Shown in pieces: positions 11,830 through 24,900 of a stretch of DNA of 64,000 nt. The notes beneath the pieces were generated by a model, which was not told the origin of the DNA, did not search any database, and saw only the letters and a list, made by a program, of their open reading frames with translations. A program made the position numbers and the translations under genes. Source of the DNA: Epiperipatus broadwayi (Eukaryota; Onychophora; Udeonychophora; Euonychophora; Peripatidae); NCBI GenBank assembly GCA_028023455.1, contig JAQFVV010000286.1:188001-252000 (forward strand), given 5' to 3'. Within the stretch, counting starts at the first letter, position 1; the number at the start of each line of letters is the position of its first letter.

Positions 11830-14800
11830 TGTGTCCGAGTTGTTATTTCTCCACATGGATGCATGAAATCATGATACATTTATAATTGAAACAGACATAT
11901 AGGTTTTGCACAAAAGATAAACATAAAAGTGTTATAAGAATTTTGAGAATTTATTGGTATGCTAAAATTAAAAGATCATAATTTTATATTATTTATTGGT
12001 CATAAGTCGGTTGCCACAATATTACATTAAATAATATGCTAATGTTGCCACACGTATTCTGTTGTCAGATTATTAAAATACTACCACGTACGTATTTATT
12101 TATTTCATTTAGGAAAAAATAAGATTATATTATATTATTATTGTTATTATTATTTTTATTATTATTAGTTGCTGTGTAGTAGATTATGACATAAAATTCC
12201 CTTTTCATATTTTACTACCGTAATTTTAAATCAGTTAGAATACAATTTATGAACCTGAGATTTTATTTTATTTTACTTCATTTTATTTAATTGAGCTAGA
12301 TTCTTGTTATAAAGAAGATTAAGATATGATTATTATTTTAATCGTAGTGAATAGAGCTCAGAAAGTCATAAGAATACTATGAGTTAGTTATGCGGTATAG
12401 TAAAAAGGGGGGATAGTGTTCTTATGCCATTGAGGTAGTATCGTGTGGATAATGGCTCAATGTAGTCTATCTCGTTCCCTGTATTGTCACTCCATGTCTC
12501 ATGAAAATAGTAAATATTTGTTAATTCATTTTAAAATTGAACCGTATTTGTATTTTAAAATTAGAGCTAGTAATCATTTTAATTAATGCTGAATATTTCA
12601 TTTATTTATTTGTTAACTGAGCTAGAACCCGTAATATTCGTAATAAACAGTATATTTTGGGGTGAGGATGCGCAGGGGGAGGTTAGAATATATATATATA
12701 TTAACTTTTAAATAACTAAACAAAGTTGTAAACACATTATTTAAATATAAGTTGTTCACCAATAGTTACGTTATACACTTGATGTAGATTAAAATTTTAT
12801 TTCCACTTCAAAATAAAACAAGATAATTTACAATACATATTTATAAACATCAAATTATATTCTGGTAAAAAATGTTCTAGATATCTTCCTCATAGTATAA
12901 AGATGGTTTAATATTTGACATACATGGTTTGGATACAAAATTACATATTTTTTAATTATATATTCTTTTTATTATTAGTTGCATATATTTAAATTGCTAA
13001 ATTTTTATATGTAAAGCTTTTTATAGATAAAGAGTGAAAAAACGGTATTAATCAACATGTAAGGAAATTGCCATTTTAATATTTCTATATTTGACTTTTA
13101 TTTTCTAGTTGAGAATAGTTCTAGATGACTATTTTCTGATCAATATTTAGGGTATGGACTTTATAAATCAATGAAAAATTCTAAGCCTTATCAAAAAATG
13201 AAAAAAAAGATTAAACTTTATTTAATCTGGATTTGAACCCATATCACATACCTGATTATTATGCAACAATTGCACTATAAGAATAGTATAAAATATTGTA
13301 AGAAATTGATAGGCGGTGATGCTTTTTGTACGTAATTCGGCTTACAAATATTCTGTTTGTTTTTTTTACATAAAAGTTATTTTTGGTAAAGTAATTATAA
13401 AAATAATTTTCGAAATTTAATTCTAAAATAAATTTATTTAATTTAAATTTGTTTCAAATTGCAAAATGAAGATGCTGCCATAGTAACCTATAACCAATTT
13501 ACTTCGATATTTGAATCTAATTATATCGAATACTAAAATAAAATTACAGAAATCTATATTAAACAAAATTTTGTTGATAGAAATAATACCATTATGATAA
13601 ATAATAAAGTTTTTTTTATTATTTCAGTACGAACTGTAATTTTACAACAATATGGAAATTTTTCTTTTTAATTTTAATAAATAATTTCAAAATACCGTAA
13701 TTAGTTGATGACCTTTGTAGCTTTTAATTAAGTTAATATTTTCTTTCACAATTTACCTCAAAGTTATTTATTTCATTAATTCTTTCAAAAATGAACTTCG
13801 CTCTTTTAAATAAATATAGAAGATCGTTAATATAATTTATGTTATGACACTTATATAATTCAAAGGTAAATGCATAAATTTAACGACTTTCATAAAATGA
13901 CAATTATATATTATAACCACCTTTCAACTTATTAATAAGCACTACAATCATAATTTATACGAATATAAAGTTCATGTTTTTCTCAGTAGATGTCTACTTG
14001 TTGTTTTTGTTATTTTTAATAGTACTAGTAATAGCAGAAGTGGTGGTTTTAAGAATGGAAGTATTAGAATTATTATTGTTTTAGTGCCTATGTTTTGACT
14101 AAATCTCTCCTGCCATTATCTAGATAGTATTGTTAACAGAACAGCTATTGATAGCAACATTTGTAATAAAAATTAGACTGCAAAACGTTTTGTGATTTAG
14201 TTAAGTATTTATTCTACTACAAAATTTAAAAGATAAATCAAAAGGCATTAGGTGTTGCTCGTGATTCCTTTGGCCTTTTTGTTTTTCAACTGATATTTTA
14301 TCACTTTTTTCCATATCAATCAAACATTAAGATACTAATTATTCAAACTATTTTTAATCTAATCATTTCTAGCTTTTGTATTAGATAAAATCATTCAACA
14401 AGTGATCTGTAGTCTGCCTTTTATTACTAAAATGTTCAGAAATATCTTAATACAATGGCTGATAAGATCCCTTGAAATGGAGATGCTATAATAATATTTA
14501 CTATACTCATATCTTTTAACCAGCCAAAAAACTCTTCATTTTAGTACATAAGTATTAATTGTAATTTTATTCGGAAAAAACTATAAAAATATTACCTTAA
14601 AAATTGGTTTACTTTTTAATCACATCTTCAAAATGGAAATAAAATAATCATATAATTGAATAAAATCAAAAAAATATATTAGACACAAGATATAAAAAAA
14701 TTCCAAAAACTAAGTGAATATATGTTATAAAAAATAATGACTCCTATATATGAAACGAAAGCAGTTATTTATGCAAACACAGATAAAAAAAAGGATACTG

Positions 14801-14935
14801 ATGACAAAAATAAATCCTATATATATATATAGTGCTTATTGTTTGTAATATTAAATTCGGCATTGAAACAAAATTTATTATTACTAAGTAAGGGATACTT
14901 GTACTGTTAAAATAAAAAATTCATTTACCTATTAT
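11830..14935. other. No recognisable gene or element
   Basis: AT-rich unique-looking DNA, with minor ATT runs near 12135-12170. Short GC-richer patches (near 12400-12500) have no recognisable coding or RNA content. Confidence 0.5.
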
Positions 14936-14938
14936 TCT

Positions 14939-15057
<119 letters not shown>

Positions 15058-15154
15058 GAGCCTGCTAATAGCTCTAAACAAGCTTATTTATTTTATTTTT
15101 ATGATAAATGCTACAAGAGAAAATACCTGAAGCTATTATCTATGATGGTCCCCA

Positions 15155-15195
15155 TCCCCAGACCAGTTTCGAGCTATGGCTCTCATCAGTGAGGA
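15155..15195 (-). ncRNA. Type I hammerhead ribozyme, family 2
   Basis: On the minus strand: stem I TCCTCA/TGGGGA (six pairs, one G-U), core CTGATGA, stem II GAGC-CATA-GCTC, GAA, stem III ACTGGT and cleavage C. All conserved positions are present and the canonical G10.1-C11.1 pair is kept, making it the best family-2 copy. Confidence 0.85.
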
Positions 15196-15574
15196 GCTAG
15201 GACATTAGATTCAAAATATTAACTCAAACCAAGCATTTATCTAATTTTTAAATATTAAGAAAAAGATCCAAATCTTCAGACACCTACATGTCTTCAAACT
15301 CAGCTCTTTAACCAAAGAAACTATATGAGCCTGAACTTAATTTAGTGATCCCATATATTAGTAGGCTTAACAATTTAATATAGCCAAAGCCCTAATAGCA
15401 AAATTATAATATTAGTAAAAATCAGTCATATTCCACATAACCTATATAGCTTGGATTACCAATATGTAATATATAAAAAGCCTGCTAATAGCTCTAAACA
15501 ATCTTATTTATTTTATTTTTATGATAAATGCTACAAGAGAAAATACCTGAAGCTATTATCTATGATGGTCACCA

Positions 15575-15615
15575 TCCCCAGATTGGTTTCAAGCTATGGC
15601 TCTCATCAGTGAGGA
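15575..15615 (-). ncRNA. Hammerhead ribozyme, degenerate
   Basis: Core and stem I as at 15155, but the base of stem II is G-U and stem III reads ACCAAT, which is no longer self-complementary. Confidence 0.65.
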
Positions 15616-15905
15616 GCTAGGACATTAGATTCAAAATATTAACTCAAGCCAAGCATTTATCTAATCTTAAATATTAAGAAAAAGATCCAAATCTTCAGAC
15701 ACCTACATGTCTTCAAACTCAGCTCTTTAACCAAAGCTACTAGTATGTGGAATCACTGAATGAAGTTCAGGCTCATATATTTTCTTTGGTTAAAGAGCTG
15801 AGTTTGAAGATATGTAGGTGTCTGAAGATTTGGATCTTTTTCTTAATATTTAAGAATTAGATAAATTATTGACTTGGGTTAATATTTTGAATCTAATGTC
15901 CTAGC

Positions 15906-15946
15906 TTCTCACTGATGAGACCCATAGCTCAAAACCGGTCTGGGGA
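15906..15946 (+). ncRNA. Hammerhead ribozyme, mutated G12
   Basis: CTGATGA core, palindromic stem III ACCGGT and cleavage C are present, but the conserved GAA reads AAA. Predicted inactive. Confidence 0.65.
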
Positions 15947-16035
15947 TGGGGACCATCATAGATAATAGCTTCAGATATTTTCTCTTGTAGCATTTATCAT
16001 AAAAATAAAATAAATAATCTTGTTTAGAGTTAAAC

Positions 16036-16175
16036 CATTAAGCATCACATGATCACATTTCCTATACTAGCACATTAATTATTGATAAACAGAGCAATAC
16101 TGTATGGAGAGTTTTGCTCTGTTTATCAACAATTAATGTGCTAGTATAGGAAATGTGATCATGTGATGCTTAATG
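16036..16175. repeat. Near-perfect 62-bp palindrome
   Basis: Left arm 16036-16097 and right arm 16114-16175 are reverse complements around a 16-base loop. The right arm belongs to the family-3 unit, so the left arm is its inverted copy. Confidence 0.9.
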
Positions 16176-16427
16176 TTTAATACCAATCCTGCCTAATAGG
16201 ATAGTGATGGCTATGGTTGTAAAAGAGCCAAAGACACCAAAATGTATGGGTGCTGAACTGAGTTCAGACCCATATGACTATTTAAGCTATTGAGCTTAGA
16301 TTGAAAATATTTTTTTGTGTTTTCAATTTCATTCTCATAGTTTAGTAGTTAAGCTGAGATAAAAGGTGGTTGCTAGAGGGTTGCATTAGATCCTAAGATC
16401 TAGATGCAGTGCTCTCAGATCCAAAGC

Positions 16428-16469
16428 TCCTCACTGATGAAGGCCACAAGCCAGAAACTAGTCTGGGGA
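16428..16469 (+). ncRNA. Type I hammerhead ribozyme, family 3
   Basis: Stem I TCCTCA/TGGGGA, core CTGATGA, stem II GGC-CACAA-GCC with an A-A mismatch at its base, GAA, palindromic stem III ACTAGT and cleavage C. All core bases are intact. Confidence 0.8.
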
Positions 16470-16880
16470 TATTGGATGAGTAGGCATTAGATAGGGATTT
16501 TATGCACAAGCCTTCTGGCATCCATTGATTACTCTGTTTAGCACAGGTGGCAATACTGTATGGAGAGTTTTGCTTTGTTTAGAGTTATTAGCAGGCTCTT
16601 TATATATTACATATTGGTAATACAAGCTATATAAGTCATGTGGAATATGACTGATTTTTACTAATATTATAATTTTGCTATTAGGGCTTTGGCTATATTA
16701 AATTGCTAAGCCTACTAATATATGGGATCACTGAATTAAGTTCAGGCTCATATAGTTTCTTTGGTTAAAGAGCTGAGTTTGAAAACATGTAGGTGTCTGA
16801 AGATTTGGATCTTTTTCTTAATATTTAAGAATTAGATAAATGCTTGGCTTGAGTTAATATTTTTAATCTAATGTCCTAGC

Positions 16881-16921
16881 TCTTCACAGATGAAATCCAT
16901 AGCTTGAAACTGATCTGGGGA
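16881..16921 (+). ncRNA. Hammerhead ribozyme, mutated core
   Basis: Family-2 copy with the core changed to CAGATGA (U4 to A) and stem II weakened. Predicted inactive. Confidence 0.6.
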
Positions 16922-17082
16922 TAGAGACCATCATAGATAATAGCTTCAGGTATTTTCTATTGTAGCATTTATCATAAAAATAACACAAATAAGTTTGTTT
17001 AGAGCTATTAGCAGGCTCTTTATATATTACATATTGGTAATACAAGCTATATAGGTCATGTGGAATATGACTGATTTTTACT

Positions 17083-17242
<160 letters not shown>

Positions 17243-17269
17243 TGTTTCAATGATAAGCTTTATTTGTCT

Positions 17270-17760
17270 TAAAAGCTTATAAGAGTTTACATTGGTTGGA
17301 TTGCTATGTTTTCATGGGCAATTCATAATTGTAGATTTACATATATAAAAGTTGATGTATTACACAGGATTACAAGAATTTTTACATGCTATGGATTAGT
17401 TGCATGTTTTTATATAACTTGGATTTCTGTGGTTACATGGGGAATCCATATATATATATATATATATATAGGTTTACATATATAAAATTGATTTATGGAT
17501 TTACATGAGATTACAAAAAAAATTTCATGCTGTCAATTAATTACAAGGGTTTTACCTGGCTTGGATTGCTATGGTTTCATAGGCAATCAATAGATGTAGG
17601 TTTATGTATGTAAAAGTTGATTTATTTATTTATGCTGTGGATTAGTTACAAGAGTTTTACATAGCTTAGATTGCTGTGGTTACATGGGTAATCAGTAGTT
17701 GTATTTTTACATATATAAAAGTTTTTTATTGGTTTACACAAGATTAGATAAATTTTATAT
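17270..17760. repeat. Diverged tandem repeat, about 100-140 bp period
   Basis: Four related units share a TTGGATTGCTATGG-like start (near 17297, 17421, 17562, 17664) and a TTTACATATATAAAA stretch. Periods are irregular because of indels. Confidence 0.6.
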
Positions 17761-18060
17761 GGTCTGGACTGATGTATCTACAGATGCAATCCAGTTTTAG
17801 TTCAATATGTGGTTTAGTTGCCTTGATAACAAAGGTGAGGACTTGAAATTTCCATGGTAGTGTGGCAATTATCAATGAAGTCTGGCTTGGTGTGAGATCA
17901 ATGTCAGTATTTTTATTTTTATTTTTAGGGTATCTTCTTTGGATGACCAGGTGTCCTCTTGGTTTCATTTGTAATGTGGTTGGGGAGGTGTTTGGTGTGG
18001 GTGGGAGGCCTGGTGGAATTTCCATGCCTATTTTATCATGCATTTGAATAGATGAGTGGT
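17760..18060. other. Unclassified GC-richer segment
   Basis: T- and G-rich plus strand. A 99-codon minus-strand frame (17744-18043, with GMEIPPGLPPTPNTSPTTLQ) matches no family I know. It may be decayed transposon sequence or part of the neighbouring satellites. Confidence 0.3.
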
Positions 18061-18420
18061 GTACAGGGTAGTGGTATAGCTATGTTAGAATTGTTTGCAA
18101 TTGTTAAGATGTATTTTGTGGTAAACAGGTCATACTTTGGGTCTAGCTGTGCACTAGAAGTCAGAGCTGAGTAAGGCTTTTGATGAAGTTTAAGAATGAG
18201 ATCCATGTGTAGAGTGTCCTAATATTCAGAGAGAGCAAGTGCTACAGCTATGTTTGAACTGGTTGCAATTGTTGACTTGGAATTTGTGGTCAATTAGTCA
18301 GATTATGGGTCTGGCTATGATAGAGATGGTGGCCAAATGAAGCTTTTCATATGATTTAAGTGTGAGATTCATGGCTAGTGTTCAGACAAAATCTAGGTAG
18401 GTAGTTGGGCTCAGCATTGC
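18060..18420. repeat. Two diverged tandem units, about 170 bp
   Basis: TAGCTATGTT(A/T)GAA and the following GTTTGCAATTGTT/GGTTGCAATTGTT segments recur about 170 bp apart, each followed by a related GGTCTAGCTGTG/GGTCTGGCTATG stretch. Confidence 0.5.
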
Positions 18421-19368
18421 CATTAGAAATGACATGTTTTTGAAATTATCTAGTAACTTGATGCTAGTTGAAGAATTGAATAAAAAATTTAATACAAAAT
18501 TGGAAATCAATTATCAATTGATTGGAAATTGAAAAAAGTATATAATGTTTGCTATCCTACAGTTTTGATTACTTTATAAGCATAAACAGCCAGAGCTTGT
18601 TAGCTCAATTTTGAGCAAATGAACTAATTGCTGGGAACTTGAATTTGAATTTTTCTTACTAAACAAAGATGAGAGATTGCTATAATAATATTAAAAATAT
18701 GTCTGGCTGGCTATAGGATTTTGAAACTCTATGCTGGGATTATTGAAAGCAAACACTGGTCATGCAATGGGTTTTTTTTTAATTATCGGTAGGTAACTTA
18801 ATTTCAATTGGAAGTTTGAATAAAAAATGTAACTCAAAGTTGGAAATAAGTAATCAACTGATTAAAGGTTTATTATTATCTTATATTAGACTAAGATTTT
18901 TGAATATTTTTTAAGCATAAAATAAACCAAGCTAGTTAACATGTTTATTTCGTAAAAAGAATTGCTTGCAGGGAAATTTGTAATCACTGAATTTTTTTTT
19001 TCTAAACAAAAATCGGACTTGGCAATAGTAAAATGAAAAATTGGCTTATGTTTGACTGAACTTTGGGTTTTGAAACTCTGTGCTGGCAATGTTGGTGGTA
19101 AGCATCCAGTCATGTGATTTTTTTTCCAAAATTATTGTTGGGTAACTTGATTATAATTAAATTTTTGAATGAAAAATGTAACTCAAAAGTATTAAACAAT
19201 TACTAACTCATTGGAAATTGAAAAAGGTACTTCAGGATAAGATTTTTACTGAAAAAGGTACTTCAGAATAAGAATTTTACATTGTCAGGTTTAAACTTTG
19301 AGTATCTTTGGAACATGAAAAACTCAAGCATGTTGACTTGGTTGTGAACAAATGAACCTTTGCTGTTA
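18420..19368. repeat. Tandem satellite, about 349-bp period
   Basis: Three units start with related sequence (GTAACTTGATG, GTAACTTAATT, GTAACTTGATT) near 18446, 18795 and 19143. They share GAATAAAAAATGTAACTCAAA-like and TTTTGAAACTCT segments. I see no hammerhead core in them. Confidence 0.65.
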
Positions 19369-19640
<272 letters not shown>

Positions 19641-19689
19641 CAAGGCAGAAATATGTAGCATTAAAACCAATGAAAAGATAGAACCATAG

Positions 19690-20302
19690 CATTCTATTTG
19701 TATTTATATATTGGATTATTTCCATAATCTGATATTAAGTATTGAATGTCTTTAGAAAAATTTAACTTAATTAAATTTTTTAATTACATTTAACTGTTAG
19801 TAATAGCACACCGGTTAGTATATCACAATGTTCTGAGAGGTCTTATTTTTTTATTTTCTTCTGGTGTTGCTGGTATGGCGAGTGACAGTAATAGTGTGTC
19901 AATTGAAGCTAGACCTTTAGATTCTTGAATATTGAATTTTAAGGTAATGCTCTAACTAATCAAGCAATCCTGCAAAAGGCAACAGTCAAAAGAGGAATTC
20001 ATAGATAAGTATATGAAATTTCTACTAACTGTTATCTTTGGCCGAGAATTACCTTAAAAATTAATATTCAAGAATCTAAGAGTTAAGATTTGATTCCCAT
20101 GCTAGTATAGTTACTGGTCAGGCCAGCAACATCTGAAAAAGATAGGAGAATAACATTTCTCAAAATGTTGTGCATTTACTAATATGTGTGTTATTACTAA
20201 CAGAATGTAATTGAAAAAATAAATAAAATTATATTTTTCTAAAGACATTCAATACTTAGTATTAAACGGTGGAAATAGTTCAATATATAAATACATTGAT
20301 TA
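19690..20302. repeat. Foldback element, about 260-bp arms, tRNA-like content
   Basis: The arms at about 19690-19952 and 20045-20302 are diverged reverse complements around a ~90-bp centre. The arm reads GATTAGTTAGAGCATT (A-box-like) and, in the right arm, AGATTTGATTCCCATG (B-box-like), suggesting a tRNA-derived SINE in head-to-head copies. Confidence 0.6.
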
Positions 20303-20309
20303 TGATTAG

Positions 20310-23150
20310 TTTTAATATATTTGCTTATTAGTACTATTATTAATTAATAGATTTATAACGATTGTTTTAAATAAATGGATTTAAGTTTAAAGCTTTATAT
20401 TTTGTCACTCAAAAAAATAAATAATAATATTAATACGTTGAATTATTTTTCTCATGATCCTTTTATTAATTTATGTTGATATTATATCATGATAAATCGT
20501 GGATAAATGAATTTAAACTCTTTACATTAAATGACATTCTAATGTCCTTTTCATCTGTTATTAAAATATGTATTCATATTTTTATTTTATAATGAATTTT
20601 TAATAAGTCATCACAAAATAAATAATAAAAATTTTAAGTAAACTTCAGTACTTTTTAGAATATTTTATTTCTATCAATAATTTTTTTTCCCGTGTATCAG
20701 TTTGTATATTTTAAAATCAGATCTGTATTAGTTCTGATATTTATAAAGTCTAAGATGAAATAACTAAATCTATCCTTCATAGTCCACAATAACTGTATGA
20801 ACATTTTATACATTTGATTTATCTATCTAATAAAAGTCTTGATTTTATAGCTTTTTCTGTAATTATTTTTTAAACCTTTGTTAGAAGACTTACTAGGTTT
20901 TTATAATCATTTTTTGTATATCATATAAATATCTTATTTACATCTTATCACTTGACTTTTTTCTAACATTAATAAAAATGTACTCTTTCTCTAAAACCTG
21001 GATCTCTCTTTTTATTTATATTTGTAATCCTAAGAGCAAATATTTATGTTTTTTTCTATTTTGGCTTTTAGTTTGTAAGGAGTATTATTTTTGTTTATTA
21101 CCTTTTACTCGCAAGAATAAATTTAATAATTAATGATTGCAACAAATACAAATTCAGAATACATTATCAAAATAATTTTCCAACATTAATTTCGCAATAC
21201 TAATATTTGCATTTATTAAACTAATATAATATGATTTATTCTTTTCATTCCAATATTTCAGAAATTTTTTTAATTCTTGGACATATGTTCTTATCAAAGA
21301 ATTTGTTTCAAGTTATAATTTGAAATACACATATTTAATTTCAGCTCTAGCAAGATGGAAATCCAAGTTAAACCAACACGTTTGAAAAATCCATTGATGT
21401 GACTTACGTACTTACGTATATTATATAATTATGAAGTCTCATGTCAATTACAAAAAAAATACTATAGAAAGTAATCTTCCCAACAACAAAAAATCCACTG
21501 ATTATACTCTTTTACTTTTGAAACTTTGAAAAGTTTGGACATGATATTCCAAATCCAGAAGCCAGAAAGATTGAAATTTTTTAATTTTAGTCAGTTTAAA
21601 TTACAATTTCTTCCATCAATATTTAACCTATTTTAAAATCATTTAAAACAGTTCCTAAAATCACTGTCTCAAAAATATAAAATAATGCAAGGACTAATAA
21701 TCATCTTAGTTTTAAATCAGTTTTATTTTAAATGCCTTTGATTTTTTACCAAAACCAATATTTAACTTTATTTTTTCACTTAGCATATGTACTTTTATAG
21801 ACAGTCAATAAATTTCAAATACTGCCACAGATCTGTCTAAAAAATAGAATCAAATTTGATTAAATTAATAAAAACTATATGTAAATCACTTTTTTATTTT
21901 TTATTTTTTTCTTGCATTTTCATGACAGCAAATTAATATTTATAGCATCTTATGCTTTTTAAAACCATATTAAGTCTGGGTTTCAACTCATTTATTTAGC
22001 TATATCTTTAAAATTGCCTTTGCTATATACGATGGCACTATTTTATGATAATTACTGCAATTTAGTTTCTCTTTTTGATTTTTATAAATTTAATAAAATA
22101 ATCATTTTAATCAGATGGCATGACTTCACAAATTTATATAGAATTAAACAATTATGGTGGTTTCACAGTATCAATTATTTTACTTTAAAACTTCTACAAA
22201 AATATCATATGATTTTCAGTTCTACTATTTTTAAGATTACAAAGAACTGTTTTAATTTTTCTAAACTAAATAGTTTTGTCAAAATCTAAATGTGCAGATA
22301 AAGTTGCATTATCATTAATAATGGATTATTGTTCAAAACAATATTAAAATACTGTCTTTACTGCTTAAATTATTATTGATGAAAGAATACCTTTCACAGG
22401 TTTAATTGGATTTTAATATTTTTCTGTCCATATATTACTTTAGTGCATCAAACAAGATTTTAAGTGACCTTATTTATTGAATGCATGTATCCTTTTGCAA
22501 ATTTTGCAAATCATTTTTTAAATCTTTTCTGTCAATTATTGATTTGTTCTTCTAAATCTGTATATTTCTGGTGAAGGTTCACATTCATTTTTTTTTAGTA
22601 ATTTTTAATTAAATTGTTAAAATCAGTAATATTTTATTTTGCAGCCACTTTAGTTATCTATCTTTTATTTATAAGAAACTTTGTTTATTGAATTTTTGTT
22701 ACAGAAACTGAAGGCTTGAAAATTTTGAAAATAACAGTTATATTCAGAACAGTCAATTTGCTTCTAACTATATTGATTTAGGTTATAATCATGAACTAAT
22801 CAGAAATATTATGTTTAATAAAAATATTTATAAGCCTGTTAATAATAAATAAGTAATTATTAGTTAGAATAAATACTTTATTTCTTTATCATTTAACAGT
22901 TTATAAATTGATTTATAAAAAGTGTTTTTATTGGGTGGTATGAAAGTGGCTTGGAAGGACATTAAATTAAATTCATTACTAAATAGAATAAATAGTCACT
23001 TGATAGCAAATATATCCCTGGTGTTGTTTATAAGGTGCTTTGCAGTTGTCATAAAATGTATACAGGACAAAAAAAATAAGATTTAATAAAAGATTTAAAG
23101 TTATAAATGTAAAGGTAAAATAGATATCAGATATTCTTTAATGAAGTACA
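20310..23150. other. No recognisable gene or element
   Basis: AT-rich DNA with T-rich runs. The 91-codon frame at 22014-22289 has no family features and AT-driven composition. Confidence 0.5.
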
Positions 23151-23159
23151 GGTCACAAA

Positions 23160-23322
23160 ATATCATTTGATAATGCAGAGGTTATCTTTTATAAAAAGAT
23201 GGAAAATACAAAGAAGAGTAAAAAAACTCTGATGATAATTTTTTTTAAATCTGAGGCCATTCATCTCATGAAGATATCATTTGATGTTAAAGGAACTTTC
23301 TATTTAATGAATATTATCTTTT

Positions 23323-23362
<40 letters not shown>

Positions 23363-24110
23363 AAAAGATAATATTCATTAAATAGAGAGAAACTTTAACT
23401 TTGAATGTTACTAAGAAATTATCAATTACTTCTAATTAACAATTTCTGAGGCTAAGCAGATTTTTCATAAATTGATAGCAGCTCTTTTGTAGAGGATCTG
23501 TGAAGTAAAAGGGGTTTTCTTTTACTTCAAACCAAACAAAGTTCTTATATGTATTTCAACCCATAAAGCTATTTTATAAGTGTGAGAATATGATAGAATA
23601 GTAACTTTCTTGACATTCTGAAAATCATATTTGAACTTCTCCAGAGAGATGTATATGTTGAATTGAATGTTTATATGGATTGTTATTATAATAATAAATA
23701 GAAATGATGAGGTAATATTCATTAAATAGAGAAAAAATCTAATTTTGGATGTTACTAAAAAATTATTTATTATTACTAATTAACAATTCTTGAGACTAAA
23801 CAAGTTTTTTCTCATAAATCTATAATAACTCTCTGGAAAAGTTAAAAATATTATTAGCAGAATGTCAAGAAAGATGCTATTCTGTCACATTTAAATCCAT
23901 ATAAGAACTTGGATTTGAAAAAATAGAACCCTTTTTATTTCAAATACCCCAACAAAACAGCTATTATAGATTTATGAGAAAAAACTTGCTTAGTCTCAGG
24001 AATTGCTTATTAGTAGTAATTAATAATTTCTTCGTAACATCCAGAATTAAGATTTATCTCTAATGGATATCTCATTTCTATTCTTTATTATAATAACAAT
24101 CTATATAAAC
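23160..24110. repeat. Dispersed repeat plus foldback and tandem copies
   Basis: 23165-23300 matches the repeat at 160-540. A palindrome follows: arms near 23295-23335 and 23357-23395 flank (TA)n and contain AATATTCATTAAATAGAG. That motif recurs 345 bp on (near 23715), giving a second diverged unit, and an inverted partial copy occupies about 23880-24110. No hammerhead core seen. Confidence 0.55.
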
Positions 24111-24138
24111 ATTTAACTATATATATATATATATATAT

Positions 24139-24367
24139 ATTACATTCGAATATCGGCCCTTCAAGCCAATTGTGCAAACGCTTTGCGAGTGTTAAATAAT
24201 AAATGAATACCATCATATATAAATATTTGAGTCATAGGAATAAGAGGGATTCCTTTTATTCCTGCATAAATTCTATATCTTGTTTTGGTCAGAGGGTATT
24301 CATTTATTATTTAACACTCGCAAAGCGTTTGCACAATTGGCTTGAAAGGCCAATATTCGAATGTAAT
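24139..24367. repeat. Foldback with 72-bp arms beside (TA)n
   Basis: Arms 24139-24210 and 24296-24367 are nearly perfect reverse complements around an 85-bp centre. The element abuts (TA)n on the left, with another TA run at about 24408. The same family recurs at 30024-30665. Confidence 0.85.
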
Positions 24368-24574
24368 TACAATTGTATACAGACGCTATAAAAATAAATG
24401 CTTATTTATATATATATATTTCATATGATGGAATTAGAATCCATTATGTTGCCTTAATAAAATACTTAAATACAAAAATATAAACAAATATTATAGACAA
24501 CTACATTTGAATTAATAAATATTTAATTTATTACATCGAATCGATTTTCGATATATATATATATATATATATAT

Positions 24575-24900
24575 TATACTGGGTCGAACCGCTGAAACCA
24601 CCTACTTATACGTATATAAGTTTTGGCCGGTTCCAAACTCCTTCATAATACATTTATAATCTTATAAAAGTTACATGAACGAACCGGCACATTCGAGCAA
24701 AATGGAAGATCTTATTGATAGCTTTAACTATCAACAATGGCCCATCTCACCTGCTAGATTCAAACCCCTACTATCCAAATACTTTATTTGTTTCGGGGTA
24801 AACCCTGGGGTGCCAGCTAGTCTGAAGACTAATGTATTTGGGCAGTAGGCTCATAATCCAGCGCTTGAAACATTCCCTTAAACTAGCTCAGTCTAATTTT
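24575..24900. other. Unclassified GC-richer insert
   Basis: Follows a (TA)n run. It contains GGGTCGAACC and GATTCAAACC, which resemble Pol III B boxes, and is clearly richer in GC than its surroundings. Possibly a SINE or transposon fragment, but I cannot fold a tRNA. Confidence 0.25.

Larger units (their letters stand above)
16033..16575 (+). mobile_element. Nested family-3 hammerhead unit with flanking 13-bp repeat
   Basis: This block interrupts a family-2 unit. TTGTTTAGAGTTA occurs at 16020-16032 and again at 16575-16587, and the family-2 sequence resumes exactly after the second copy. Inside, CAATACTGTATGGAGAG recurs at 16095 and 16551, so the insertion is about 1.1 units of a 456-bp repeat with a short inverted piece at its left. 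More than unit length with duplicated ends is expected from copying a circular RNA. Part of the 13-bp repeat (TGTTTA) also occurs in the element itself, so the true target duplication may be shorter. Confidence 0.7.

Noticed and set aside
22014-22289. 91-codon plus-strand frame
   Set aside because: AT-driven composition, no motif, no promoter or splice support.
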